Assembly (NCBI GenBank): GCA_946902875.1
Contig: OX336351.1
Span: 1,550,001 to 1,614,000, forward strand
From: Nematopogon swammerdamellus
Taxonomy: Eukaryota > Arthropoda > Insecta > Lepidoptera > Adelidae
Length of the DNA: 64,000 bases
Direction of reading: 5' to 3'
Both the position numbers and the translations under genes were made by a program. Shown here one piece after another: positions 27,890 through 37,531 of this stretch. Under the pieces are notes generated by a model. It did no database searches. It was given only the letters and a program-made list of their open reading frames with translations, and was not told where the DNA came from. Each line of letters starts with the position of its first letter. Position 1 is the stretch's first letter.

Positions 27890-29752
27890 TTGTTATATTC
27901 TAGTACAGTAGATATTATTACAAACGCTGCAATAATGACATATAAAACGAAACGAAAATTTAAGACAATCCCAGGTTGGAATGATAACGCACGTGATGCT
28001 CACGTTAATGATCGTGCTGCATACAAACATTGGATATACTGCAGCAAGCCGAACGAAGGTCCCATATACGATCACATGATAAACACGCGGAAAATCTTCA
28101 AAAATAGTGTTAAATGGTGCAACAAAAATAGAAATAAGATAGTTATGGACATTATAGCCACTCATAGATTAAGTAATAATTTTGATAAGTTTTGGAAAGC
28201 CACTAACAGTCTCAACCACAAAACAAAACTTCCAATTTCTGTAGAAAACCATCAGGAGCCAAAAGATATAGCTAACCTTTTCCAGAAACATTTTACAGTC
28301 AAACCAAATTTAGACAGAACTGACTCGCAGAAAATTTCACCTGTGATGGACGAACAACTAGCGCATCAAATAATAACCGTATTCACACAGAATGAAGTCC
28401 TAGAGGTTATTCGAGAAATGAAACGAGGCAAGTCACCTGGCCATGACGGACTTAGCATCGAACACATCCACGATGCAGGCCCAGAGTTCATTAAAGCTAT
28501 TACACATTTCTACAACCTATCCAACCGGCATGAATATCTCCCTGACGCACTCATCAAAACAATAGTAGTTCCAATACCAAAGAATCGTAACGGTGACCTG
28601 ACACGACTATCAAACTATAGACCTATATCTCTTGCGACGGTGCTGGTCAAGGTTCTAGAAAGGTTGATATATCCGAGGATAGACAAACAGATAATTATTA
28701 ATGAAGCACAGTTTGGTTTTCGGCCTTCTGTGGGTACTGATATGGCCATTGGCTCTCAAACAGGTGGTAAATTTTTACAAAGACCGTAAAACTAATGTGT
28801 ATGCATGTTTTTTAGACCTAAGTAAGGCATTCGATAGGGTAGATTATAAGATCTTGTGGGATAAGCTAGAAAATAGTAATGTCGCGAAAGATGTGTTCGC
28901 CTTACTAAAATATTGGTACAAGGGACAGAGTAATACCGTGAGATGGGCAGGAGTTGAATCGGACAGGTACAAATTGAGGTGTGGGGTGAGACAAGGTGGT
29001 ATGTCTTCGCCTTGTTTATTCAATTTGTACATGAATGAACTCATCGAGAGGCTCAGCAGTGCCAGTGTCGGATGCCACATAGGAGGCAAGTGCCTCAATA
29101 ACATCAGCTATGCAGACGATATGGTGCTTCTGAGCCCATCAGTGAAGGGGCTGAGGAAACTATTGCAAATTTGCGAGGAATACGCACTAACACATGGCCT
29201 TGTATACAACGTTGACAAAAGTGAAGTACTTGTGTTTAGAGCTGGCAAGGGGCCAGACTATGTCCCGTCAATACTTCTAAACGATTTGCCACTCAAAATC
29301 GTTAAGTCCTTCAAATACCTCGGACACATTGTGACTGAGGATTTGAAAGACGACCTCGATATAGAACGACAGCGAAGATCTCTGGCGATCAAAGGCAATA
29401 TGATCGCTAGAAGGTTTGCGCAATGCTCAAATGCTGCGAAGATTACGCTATTTCAGGCATATTGCACGTGCCTGTACACAAGTCAACTCTGGTCTAGCTA
29501 CACAAAACAATCTTTCCACCAAATTAGAATTCAATACAATAATATTTTCAGAGCTTTGCTTAAATTACCCTGACATTTTAGTGCATCCGCAATGTTCGCT
29601 GAAGCCAGAGTTGACGGATTCCTCGCCCTAATTAGAAAACAAATAGCTAGCTTTAAACACAGAATATACCGTTCCGATAATAGTATTGTACAGGCGTGTG
29701 CGGTGGTCTGGAACAGCAGTATCTTTAAACGCTGGGAGCAAGAACATGTATA
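27890..29752 (+). pseudogene. LINE reverse transcriptase, one frameshift
   Basis: Same element as the endonuclease at 26493. Motifs: RGKSPGHDGLSIEHIHDAG, IPKNRNGDLTRLSNYRPISL, INEAQFGFRPSVGTDMAI (first frame, to about 28755); then after a frameshift CFLDLSKAFDRVDY (motif A), GVRQGGMSSPCLFNLYMNEL (motif B) and ISYADDMVLLSPS (motif C, YADD), and thumb motif FKYLGHIVTEDL. A second shift near 29573 leads to a C-terminus SFKHRIYR, VVWNSSIFKRWEQEHV and stop at about 29750. The YADD core residues are intact. The clade is CR1/jockey-like or a relative; I cannot settle it by eye. Confidence 0.85.
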
Positions 29753-29873
29753 AACATCAATATGTTTAGAGAATCTTGCCCTACATTTTGTAAGTTTTAA
29801 GTAATCTTTGTACCTTTTGTGTTTTTGTAATATGGACCTATGTCTGAAATAAAGATTCTTATTATATTATTTT
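29753..29873 (+). repeat. 3' UTR of the preceding LINE
   Basis: Contains GAAATAAAGATTC at about 29847, a polyadenylation-signal-like motif, just before the next element begins. Confidence 0.6.
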
Positions 29874-29874
29874 A

Positions 29875-30180
29875 TTCCTTTATTAACACATATATTTACA
29901 ATAATTTTACATATAATAAACTATACCTAAAATATACAAAAATTATATATAAAATTATTATAAAATAAATGAAGTTTCCACCACCGTCGTCGGCGGGGCG
30001 AACCCAGGCTACCGATGGTCGGGTCCCAAAGAGAGAAACCTCCGAACGATGCGTGCAGTGTCGAGCAGGGCTGCCTTCTGGATCTGGCCCTTGACCCAAC
30101 CACTCAGTGAGAGCCTCTCAAGGTGGTCGTCGAGGCTCTTCGCTATCAGCCCGTGCGCCGAAACGACTATGGGCACAACG
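29875..30180 (-). pseudogene. retroelement 3' end 1 of three
   Basis: Minus strand: a frame reading VVPIVVSAHGLIAKSLDDHL, ERLSLSGWVKGQIQKAALL, DTARIVRRFLSLGP, followed by an AT-rich 3' UTR ending AATAAAGGAATAAAA. This protein end is familiar from uncharacterised retroelement ORFs; I cannot name the clade. Confidence 0.55.
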
Positions 30181-31098
30181 ATCGTTCTTATTATTATTAT
30201 TATTTCCTTTATTACACGTTTCTTTTAAATTTTACATTAATTTTACATAAGTAATAAAAATATACAAAATCAATATAAAAATTAAATAAAAACAGTAATA
30301 CTGCCGGCGGCGGGAGACAAACCTCCAAGCACGCCGCCGGGTGCATGCCGTGGCTACGGAGCTCTCCGAGACGACGCGAGACTAGCTTCGAGCGATAGGT
30401 GGTGGTACTAGACACGTAGGCCACCACCACCCCCATCTCGGAGAGCTCCGTATCCGCCGGACTGCACGGCGACGTCGTCGCGCAGCTGTTTTAAACTTCT
30501 TCTTCTTCGCGCGCGCGTCGCCTGATGTTCGCACTGCACCACCGGTAGCGGGGGCACTAGACGGGACGCAAGGTCCCGATGACCCCAAGCTGGCCGATGG
30601 TGGACGTCGCCCTCGCCGTAGATGTTGTGGTTCGGCCGACGTCAACGCTCCATGTTCGCCGTCGATGAATTGCACCGGCGGCGGCGTGGAGCTGGGTGTT
30701 GGGGCGTGCGTGTGATGTCCAAGAAGAAAGGCGGCTCTTGTAATGGACGACCCGGGTGCGGGGAGCCCGGTCGACGCGGTGGGAGGAGGCAGTGCTGCTG
30801 CAGGCGAGCGGTGGCGGTGGCTGCGTCGAAGTCGAGCGCGGCGGCGGCCGGCCGTCGCCGCAGAGCCCGCTCTCCATCACGCGGGTCGCATCCCGGGTGG
30901 TCTGCAGTCGTAGGGTGGAGTAGTACTAGGGGCGCCGAGCGGCGGCGGTGGTGATACCGGCACGATGCCTCCAACTGTGCGGGTCTTTGCGCCGCTGGAG
31001 AAGGGCCCGCGCGCGGGGGGCTCGTTGTTGCGCCCCAAGCAAAAACTTAGTATTTTTTTCCCCAGATATTTTTTTTCGACATGTCAGTTTGACAGCTC
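30181..31098 (-). pseudogene. retroelement 3' end 2 of three, with GC-rich upstream part
   Basis: Minus strand: MGVVVAYVSSTTTYRSKLVS, RRLGELRSHGMHPAACLEVC, then an AT-rich 3' UTR ending AATAAAGGAAATAATAATAA. The 3' UTR resembles that of the first unit. 30440-30980 is unusually GC-rich, with overlapping open frames on both strands rich in R, A and P that I regard as composition artefacts or an ORF1-like remnant. Confidence 0.5.
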
Positions 31099-31225
31099 TT
31101 CTTCTTATTCTTTTTATTATTATATTCTTTATTTCACATTTTAAAAATTCATATTAATTTTACATATACATACAAAAGTAATAAAAATACACAAAATTAA
31201 TACAAAAATAAAAAACGCTAATTAT
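31099..31225 (-). repeat. retroelement 3' end 3 of three
   Basis: AT-rich 3' UTR resembling the other two (TTTTACATATACATACAAAA, GTAATAAAAATACACAAAAT), in reverse ending TGAAATAAAGAATATAATAA. Confidence 0.6.
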
Positions 31226-31495
31226 TATTATTATTATATATGTGCGTTTGTAATATAATAATATGTCTGTCCGCCTGTCTCTGTGTATGTCAGTATATCT
31301 ATCTCTCTACCGCTCCAGAGCCAACGGGTTAACTGTCTGTTTTGTCGATCTATCTCTCGTGATGGGGATGAAAATGTTAAATGCATTAGTTAGAAGAAGT
31401 AACATTTTTTATTCCAGTCGACGATAAGTAACATAATAGCTGTTCAGCTTAACGTACTTCAGAAATAATAACAATTTTAAAAATATAACATATAT
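31226..31495 (+). repeat. duplicated block, copy 1 (empty site)
   Basis: Matches 34815-35190: ATAATATGTCTGTCCGCCTG, GGGGATGAAAATGTTAAATG, ATTCCAGTCGACGATAAGTA, CTGTTCAGCTTAACGTACTT. It lacks the 124-bp MITE present in the other copy and instead reads TTAACGTACTTCAG. Confidence 0.85.
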
Positions 31496-31639
31496 TATGT
31501 CACTGCCCTATGACAGGCAAATAATATGACACACACAGCATCTAGAGAAGAAAAAGATGGCGGACGGCGGAAGTTTGTCGCGTCGTCGTTGTAATTAAAA
31601 ATATATATTTTTGTGGTTCTCGCGGTGCGAGAGTTTATA
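31496..31639. repeat. TATGTCAC...ATGACACACACAGC repeat
   Basis: TGCCCTATGACAGGCAAATA, ATATGACACACACAGCATCT is shared with 39728-39780, which also precedes an ORF1-like sequence. Confidence 0.65.
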
Positions 31640-32255
31640 CAACAGACGTTAAAGGCTACAAAAGAAATGGCTGTATACTCTAATGAGTTTTGCCTGTTTC
31701 GGGAGGAAACAAATTTTTCAAGAATGGACAGATTTTTGGAGAAACGCAGTAACTGGACGCTGGTATGCAACTGTTTGCCGCAACACTATAGAAAAAACTT
31801 GGTTTTCCAAATATCTTCCGAAGAAAAGAAAATTTTACACCATAATATGTCGTCTTCGATTTGGCCACTGTCGCTTCGGCGCCCATCTTCATCGCATGAA
31901 TATTATATAACTCTGCCGTCTGCCCACACTGTTCTAATGATGTCGACGTACAAAATCAAGGAGATAATATGAATGAGACTCTGGATCACTTGTTTTTTGA
32001 ATGTCCGACTTTTGACCTTCAACGACATTCGTTAATAGATAGATTAATGAAAATTTATAAAACACCTGACAATATGCCGCGCGGCACTCAAGATTTAATT
32101 GCCAACACAGACTGTTTTCCATCCATTTACGATTTCATTATTTCAACAATTGGCGATATATAAATAGTTTAAAGAATAACAACAGACAAGGCTGCATGGT
32201 ATAATACCTTTGCCTATCCCAAAAAAAGGGATAAAACAACAAACAAAAAAAAAAC
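31640..32255 (+). pseudogene. LINE C-terminal zinc-knuckle region and 3' UTR
   Basis: With one frameshift it reads ICRLRFGHCRFGAHLHRM, CPHC, then ETLDHLFFECPTFDLQRHS and ends FIISTIGDI. RLRxGHxxFGxxL ... CxxC ... HxxxxC is the typical C-terminus following the RNase H region of R1/I/jockey-type LINEs. The 3' UTR has CTTTGCCTATCCC, AAAAAAAGGGATAAAACAAC and poly(A). The reverse-oriented sequence at 32815-33038 shares this 3' UTR. Confidence 0.7.
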
Positions 32256-32274
32256 GAATTAATCTAAAAAAAAA

Positions 32275-32712
32275 ATGAAGAAACGTCAATTTTTTTCTGG
32301 TGTAAAATAATTTCCGAATTCTTGTATTTCACAAATATTGCACAAAAATACAAGTCTATATCAGTTCTCCATACTACGGAGGTGTGACTGGAGTGCGGGC
32401 AGACCCCAGGATGGCCCCACACACCCGAGCGACAGCCACCGACACGGTCGCCTCCAACTTGGCGCGCCTCGAACAACGCGTCACGGAGCTCATCAAAGCG
32501 GTGAAGGCGCAAGGTGAAGGCATGCGGGCACAGGAGTCAAGGCTGGAGGATCAACACAAGGCGCTAACGCGCTTCCTGGAAAAAACGGCTATCGCCCTTA
32601 TCGGGCAGGTGACCGCGTTGGTTTCCGCGAAAATTGACGTGAGCTGTCAAACTGACATCTTACAAACAACGCGCTCGCGCTCTCTTGCCTCTGTACCGCG
32701 CAGTGGGTGGAC
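32275..32712 (+). pseudogene. truncated copy of the ORF1-like gene at 39965
   Basis: The leader (TGGTGTAAAATAATTTCCGA, TCAGTTCTCCATACTACGGA) and first 105 codons are almost identical to 39855-40290. After SRSLASVPR the sequence departs and stops. It is a truncation. Confidence 0.8.
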
Positions 32713-32814
32713 ACTCTGATACAACGCGAAAATAATATTTTATCAGCGCCACCTTTTATAACACCCTCTGAAACTGGCTCATTTGTTCTCAAGATATAAA
32801 CGAGATGTCACCAG

Positions 32815-33038
32815 CAGCACTGGTTTTTTTTTTCGTTTTATCCTTTTTCAGGATGTAGGCAAAGGTATTTACACCATACAGCTACTTCTTTTGTTATTTT
32901 TACGTCTGTTGTAATTCTTCTCGTAATCGCGAGAAATGCAAAAATATAATTTTTATTTGCGGCGTGCCGAAGATAACATGCTAAGCCGCCATCAATTTTA
33001 TTTTCAATGAAAGCACAGGCTTGTATTTCGTACGACAA
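32815..33038 (-). pseudogene. LINE 3' end related to 31640-32255
   Basis: The minus strand reads ACAFIENKIDGGLACYLRHA, AFLAITRRITTDVKI, then a 3' UTR with ACCTTTGCCTACATCC, GAAAAAGGATAAAACG and poly(A). The UTR matches that at 32180-32255, so the two are related tails in opposite orientation. Confidence 0.55.
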
Positions 33039-33514
33039 TTTATCGTATTTGTACTATAATTAAATTCCGAGTAATCTCTCTCTATTATATTGTTTGTTTG
33101 TTACTTGGGGTTTTTATGAAAACTGACACGGTTGGCTACGTACCTACAACATCCTTGATGTGCATATATATAGCGCTATAATAGCGGTCAAGTGCAAGCC
33201 GACTCGCGTAGTGTTCCGTAGGTTTAGTAGGGTTCCGCACCATTTCGTCTTCCGTTAGAAACTTTAGGACTTACAGCGTTTTTGCACGAGTCACCGCACA
33301 ACGCGACAAAATGCGGTAACGACACCGAGCGCCTTATATTTCTATGAACCCTTTACTCATTCAACGATACCGCACAGCACGATACACTTACGTTGTTGTG
33401 TTTTTTTTTTTCGTCTTTTATTATCTTTTATTGTCGTCTTCTTTTATCGTCTACATTGTTCGTTAGGTACTCGAATTTTGTTCGTCGTACGATAATTTAC
33501 GCCGATAATTTAAT
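33039..33514. other. SINE and D fragments in unassigned DNA
   Basis: 33110-33165 is the end of body X in reverse (GAAAACTGACACGGTTGGCT). 33188-33245 is a D-type end (AAGTGCAAGCCGACTCGCG, GGTTCCGCACC). No coding signal. Confidence 0.5.
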
Positions 33515-33895
33515 TTATTTAGGGTTCCGTATCCGGTACGAGACTACGAGACCCTATTACTAAGCCTACGCCGTATGTCTGTCTGTCCGTCCGTCCGTCC
33601 GTCTGTCTGTCCGAGGGCTGTATCTCTTGAACCGTAATAGGTAGCCCGTTGAAACTATGCCGGATATAACAACAAATAATAAAAAAAATAAAATGTTAAA
33701 AAATTAAGGTGGGTTCCCATACAACAAACCTGCGAAAAATCTATTAGTCACGCTACTGAATAATAGATGGCGCCACAGGCTTTTATACATTGCATTGTTG
33801 AAAGACAAAAGATAGGCGGATATTATTGATAGCGGATAGATACGGAAACCTCCGTGCGCGAGTAAAACTCGCACTTGACTGATTTTTTTTCCCTG
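33515..33895 (+). repeat. D element, variant with 5' and 3' ends
   Basis: GGTTCCGTATCCGGTACGAG, GTCTGTCCGTCCGTCC, GGCTGTATCTCTTGAACCG, ATAATAGATGGCGCCACAGG, and end GCGCGAGTAAAACTCGCACT. The middle (TTGTTGAAAGACAAAAGAT) is shared with the D copy at 41995-42492, defining a subfamily different from 16205 and 23776. Confidence 0.75.
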
Positions 33896-34284
33896 GGTAG
33901 TCATAAACTGGCCTACTCCCTGGTTCCCGCTTGACGTTGAGTTTTGGGACATGGAGTATGTATTTACGAAAAGAGCAACCAGCCTAGCTTGTCCGGTGTT
34001 GTACGATTTATTTCCAATTTAAAAACCACCTCGGGTAAAGTCGAAGAAAAATAAATTCGCAGAGTAAGTGGGTGTAAAAGTCCGAGAAACCGTTTTATCG
34101 ATTCAGGCGACACTTGTGCAGTAGATAAATAACTGATGAAGCCGCGTCTCGGGACTCCCTGCAATAACACGGACATCCAGTTCAAGTATTTTATGGAGCA
34201 TCTCACTCACTGTACGGCTGACCTTGTGCGATTTATCCGTTAGTTCTCACTTCTCTTCTCTGGCTGTTGGAAATGGAAATATTG
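33896..34284. other. unassigned; candidate single-copy DNA
   Basis: No copy within the window and no recognisable domain in the short frames. Confidence 0.35.
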
Positions 34285-34400
34285 TATCTGTCTGTCTGAA
34301 GTTCTGTCTGTCTGTATGCTTGTCTGTCTGTATGTCTGCCTGTATGTATGTCTGTATCTCTATCTGTATGTCTTTCTATATGTATGTCTGTATAATTGTT
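34285..34400. repeat. (TCTG/TATG)n low-complexity tract
   Basis: Interrupted TCTG and TATG tetranucleotides. The frame reading CLSVCLSVCM is an artefact. Confidence 0.85.
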
Positions 34401-34699
34401 TTTAATAATTAATTTGAAATTAAATGTTAATCGTTTTTAAAGATATTTAGTTTTTTTAGAAAAAAACATAAATTTTATACTTATTTATTTTATAATTATT
34501 TTCTTTGAATAATTTAATTAAGGATTAATAAAATTAAAAATTAAATTATACCAAATCCAGGTAAAATTAAGGTCAGGTTGACCAAAAAAAACAAAATAAA
34601 TGTTGGTATAAAATTGCATCTCCTCCACCCGCAGGGTCAAAGAATGAAGTATTTTCGTGCGTAGTTTCGTCGTCGTATTTTATCCGTAGTTTCGATCTG

Positions 34700-35190
34700 T
34701 TAATAATATTGATGTGTGTATGTCTGTCTGAATGTCTGTCTATATGTATGACTGTCTGTATGTCTGCATTTATCTTATCTTTATATCTTTTTGTCAGTAT
34801 GTCTTTCTCTCTATTCGTATGTGCGTTTGTATGTATATAATAATATGTCTGTCCGCCTGTCTGTGTGTATGTCAGTATATCTATCTCTCTAACTGTATGT
34901 TTTGTCGATCTGTCTCTCTTAATGGGGATGAAAATATTAAATGCATTAGTTAGAAGAAGAAACATTTTTTATTCCAGTCGACGATAAATAACATACATAA
35001 TAGCTGTTCAGCTTAACGTACACGACAGCAATCATTTCTCACACTTCTGGAACCCTGTCAAAAAAAATATTTGATTATTTGATTATTATGAGTGAATGTT
35101 AATTTGACAAAGTTCCTAAAGTGTGAAAAATGAGAGCAGTCGTGTGTACTTCAGAAAAAATTACAATTTTAAAAATATAAAATATATTAT
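34700..35190 (+). repeat. duplicated block, copy 2, with tetranucleotide tract
   Basis: 34700-34850 is (GTCT/GTAT)n; 34815-35190 is the second copy of 31226-31495. It carries a MITE insertion. Confidence 0.8.
35022..35145. mobile_element. 124-bp MITE with resolved empty site
   Basis: Ends ACGACAGCAATCATTTCTC and TGAGAGCAGTCGTGT are imperfect inverted repeats (about 27 bp, ACACGAC...CACACTT). GTAC flanks both sides (35018-35021 and 35146-35149) and appears once in the paralogous empty site at about 31459. Because the terminal bases overlap the flank, a TA or GTAC target duplication are both possible. A Tc1/mariner-type origin would fit TA. Confidence 0.85.
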
Positions 35191-35256
35191 GTCACCGATC
35201 CGCCACCTGAAAGACTTCCTGGCTCCTACGGCTCCTTTAGCTCCTTTCGGCCAGAC

Positions 35257-35584
35257 TTTTTTTTTTCATTTATTTAAAGGGTTTGTTTCCGCTCCGTCCA
35301 CTTGAAAATGAAAATGCCAACCCTCTTCATACAACAATAAACATAACACAATAAAATAATAGACAACAACAACTTAAAAACTAACCAAACTAATTCGAGC
35401 GAGCAGCTCTTTCTTTCATAATAACTTTATACATTATAAACAACTTCGCAGCACCCTCGGATGCTGGATGAGCCAAATTATCTATATATGGACCTAAACA
35501 GAATCGCCCATAATTCAAATGTTTCCTAACTAAATTTCCCCTTGCACATTCGGTCAAAATATGATATACATCTTCAGGAACTTC
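35257..35584 (-). pseudogene. 5'-truncated LINE with 9-bp target duplication
   Basis: The minus strand reads EVPEDVYHILTECARGNLV, RKHLNYGRF, AKLFIMYKVIMKERAARSN and stop (35584-35390). EDxxHIxxxC is the zinc-knuckle C-terminus of R1/jockey-type LINEs. The 3' UTR ends AATAAATG followed by A10 (35257 onward in plus appears as T10). CGGCCAGAC flanks both sides (35248-35256, 35585-35593), the target-site duplication of target-primed reverse transcription. Confidence 0.85.
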
Positions 35585-35685
35585 CGGCCAGACTTCGGCT
35601 CGCAGGAAAGTGTGGTATGTATGAGTGATGTTTTGGTGGTTTAAAAAAAAATAACCAGGGTTAGGTTAGGAAATAACTAAATTTA

Positions 35686-36288
35686 TTGACGTGATGATGT
35701 CACGTCTTATAAATTGATGAACACCGGCTGCACGCACGAAGAAGTGTAACGTTCCATCTAAACCTGTGTGTGCAAGCGAGAGCGCGATAGAGACCTGTGT
35801 GTGCAAGCGAGAGCGCGATAGAGAGGCATATACAATAGTAGGAAATACAAAACATATTTCTCCGTCTTTTGCGAGCCTCGAACCCGCGGTCCTTGCCACC
35901 ATCCAGACGTGTTATCCACGCCGGCTATGGACCGTCTACTTATCGCTGCAAATTTTCTCAACAGTATGTGAATTTCATGGAGCGACATCTAGCGTCCACA
36001 TCTAGCGTCAATATTAAATTAAATACTTCAGCCAGCGGTATACTTGATTTAGCAGTTAGGTAATTGTTGCAACGTTGAACATGTAGATGGCGTTATGTAG
36101 GTTTTTTAAATATAAAATCAACAAAAATTAATAGTCGTTATTTTCTCATATTTTTTATTAGTTATTATCACATCTTTATCATGTACTTAAATTAATTTTA
36201 CATGGTAAATATGCGCCGCAACTGATTTACTTTATGACATCATCACGTAAAACTATCGTCCGTAAACCAACTTTACAGACAACCAATT
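35686..36288 (-). repeat. L element, copy 2
   Basis: Plus-strand ends TTGACGTGATGATGTCACGT and AACTTTACAGACAACCAA. Inner blocks: GAACACCGGCTGCACGCACG, a duplicated GTGTGTGCAAGCGAGAGCGC, and GTGAATTTCATGGAGCGACA. On the minus strand TAGCCGGCGTGGATAACACG and GCGGGTTCGAGGCTCGC look like tRNA-type A and B boxes. It is nearly identical to 38981-39573 over its full length. Confidence 0.8.
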
Positions 36289-36309
36289 TATTTTTATTGC
36301 TTTTCAAAG

Positions 36310-36670
36310 CTATATAGACTTTATTACAATATCGAATTACAACACAAACAAAGATAACTAAACAATATTGAAATAATTATCAGATGAATCTAAGGTAAAA
36401 GTACCTAGCACACTTGCGGCATTTCCCCGCTGGATGGTAAGGCTAACTCGTTGGATGAAGTAAGCCTTCGATTGTGAGACACCAGTTACATCGACTAGAA
36501 GCTTCCCGAGCTTCTTCAGGAAACTCCTGGGACCAGAACTCCACGGACCGAGCGTCTCTACCGCAAAAGCAACAAAGTGAAAACTGTCGGCAAGATCACC
36601 GTATCTATTGCGTTTGAGGTCCTCTGCCCTGTTCGCGGCAGCCCCGGCTGCCCTAGAGGTCCCTTGAAGG
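36310..36670 (-). pseudogene. RLE-LINE, C-terminal part
   Basis: Minus strand continues the element broken at 37532: QGTSRAAGAAANRAEDLKRN, RYGDLADSFHFVAFAVETLG, PWSSGP, KLGKLLVDVTG, FIQRVSLTIQRGNAASVLGT. The joined sense across the LTR-element insertion stays in frame. A 3' UTR with AATAAAG in reverse follows at about 36320. This is the third copy of the family in the window. Confidence 0.75.
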
Positions 36671-36965
36671 TGTAGAGCTGTGAGGTAAAAGGTGAAGCAG
36701 TGTCGTGTCCTCTGGCTCCACGTGTAGCTGCAGCTGATGTTGTTGTATGGGCGAGTGCCCTGTTGTTCTGCCAAGCGATCTGTATTTATGCGAGGCGTAT
36801 TTGATATTTCAGCAATGTGTTATGTGGCGTATGGAATTCTTCATTAGCCGTTATTTGCCACCTGTTCATGTGCTAGTGAATCTTTCTGTTTCTTCGTCGC
36901 GAAGCGATGTAGGTTATAATCGATCTTTATTATTCAGTTGTGGGATAGGTGTCGCTATCACCACA

Positions 36966-36978
36966 GTATTCCCCCCTC
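36966..36978 (-). promoter_or_regulatory. LTR-element polypurine tract
   Basis: Minus strand GAGGGGGGAATAC directly upstream of the 3' LTR (36965 downward). Confidence 0.75.
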
Positions 36979-37225
36979 AGTCGTGACGTAGTCCGTGACG
37001 ATTGAGAGCCGATCAGTCAGTATGCTCCGATGACGCAGCTTGGTCGGCGTGGTCAGTTGGTGTCGCGTACTGCTGACGTAGTCCTCTGTGGAGGCGCGCG
37101 GCGGCGGGGCGTTGACCGAGTGTTGTCTTGCTTGCTACGATTACCTACTGGTTGAGACCCGCTTGTGGGAAGCCAGTAGGTAATGTTGCGATGTCAGCTT
37201 CATGAAGGTTGCGATGTTCTTTGTA

Positions 37226-37235
37226 GGGGTCACCA
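37226..37235 (-). promoter_or_regulatory. LTR-element primer-binding site
   Basis: Minus strand TGGTGACCCC, one base inside the LTR, complementary to the 3' end of animal tRNA-Trp (GGGGTCACCA). This primer is known from several gypsy-type elements and retroviruses. Confidence 0.8.
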
Positions 37236-37531
37236 ATGTAGAGCTGTGAGGTAAAAGGCGAAGCAGTGTCGTGTCCTCTGGCTCCACGTGTAGCTGCAGC
37301 TGATGTTGTTGTATGGGCGAGTGCCCTGTTGTTCTGCCAAGCGATCTGTATTTATGCGAGGCGTATTTGATCTTTCAGCAATGTGTTATGTGGCGTATGG
37401 AATTCTTAATTAGCCGTTATTTGCCACCTGTTGGTGTGCTAGTGAATCTTTCTGTTTCTTCGTCGCGAAGCGATGTAGGTTATTATCGATCTTTATTATT
37501 CAGTTGTGGGATAGGTGTCGCTATCACCACA

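Larger units (their letters stand above)
36671..37531 (-). mobile_element. 861-bp LTR retrotransposon in miniature (TRIM-like)
   Basis: Two direct repeats of exactly 295 bp, 36671-36965 and 37237-37531, nearly identical, bounded by TGTAGAGCTG and CTATCACCACA on the plus strand (TG...CA in both senses). Flanking 4-bp target duplication AAGG (36667-36670, 37532-37535). The 271-bp interior has no coding capacity. Orientation is minus: a tRNA-Trp-type primer-binding site adjoins the right LTR and a polypurine tract adjoins the left. Movement must have used proteins of another LTR element. Confidence 0.9.

Noticed and set aside
30440..30980. Overlapping 97- to 110-codon frames rich in R, P and A on both strands
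   Set aside because: High GC removes stop codons on both strands. No motif, and frames overlap antiparallel.
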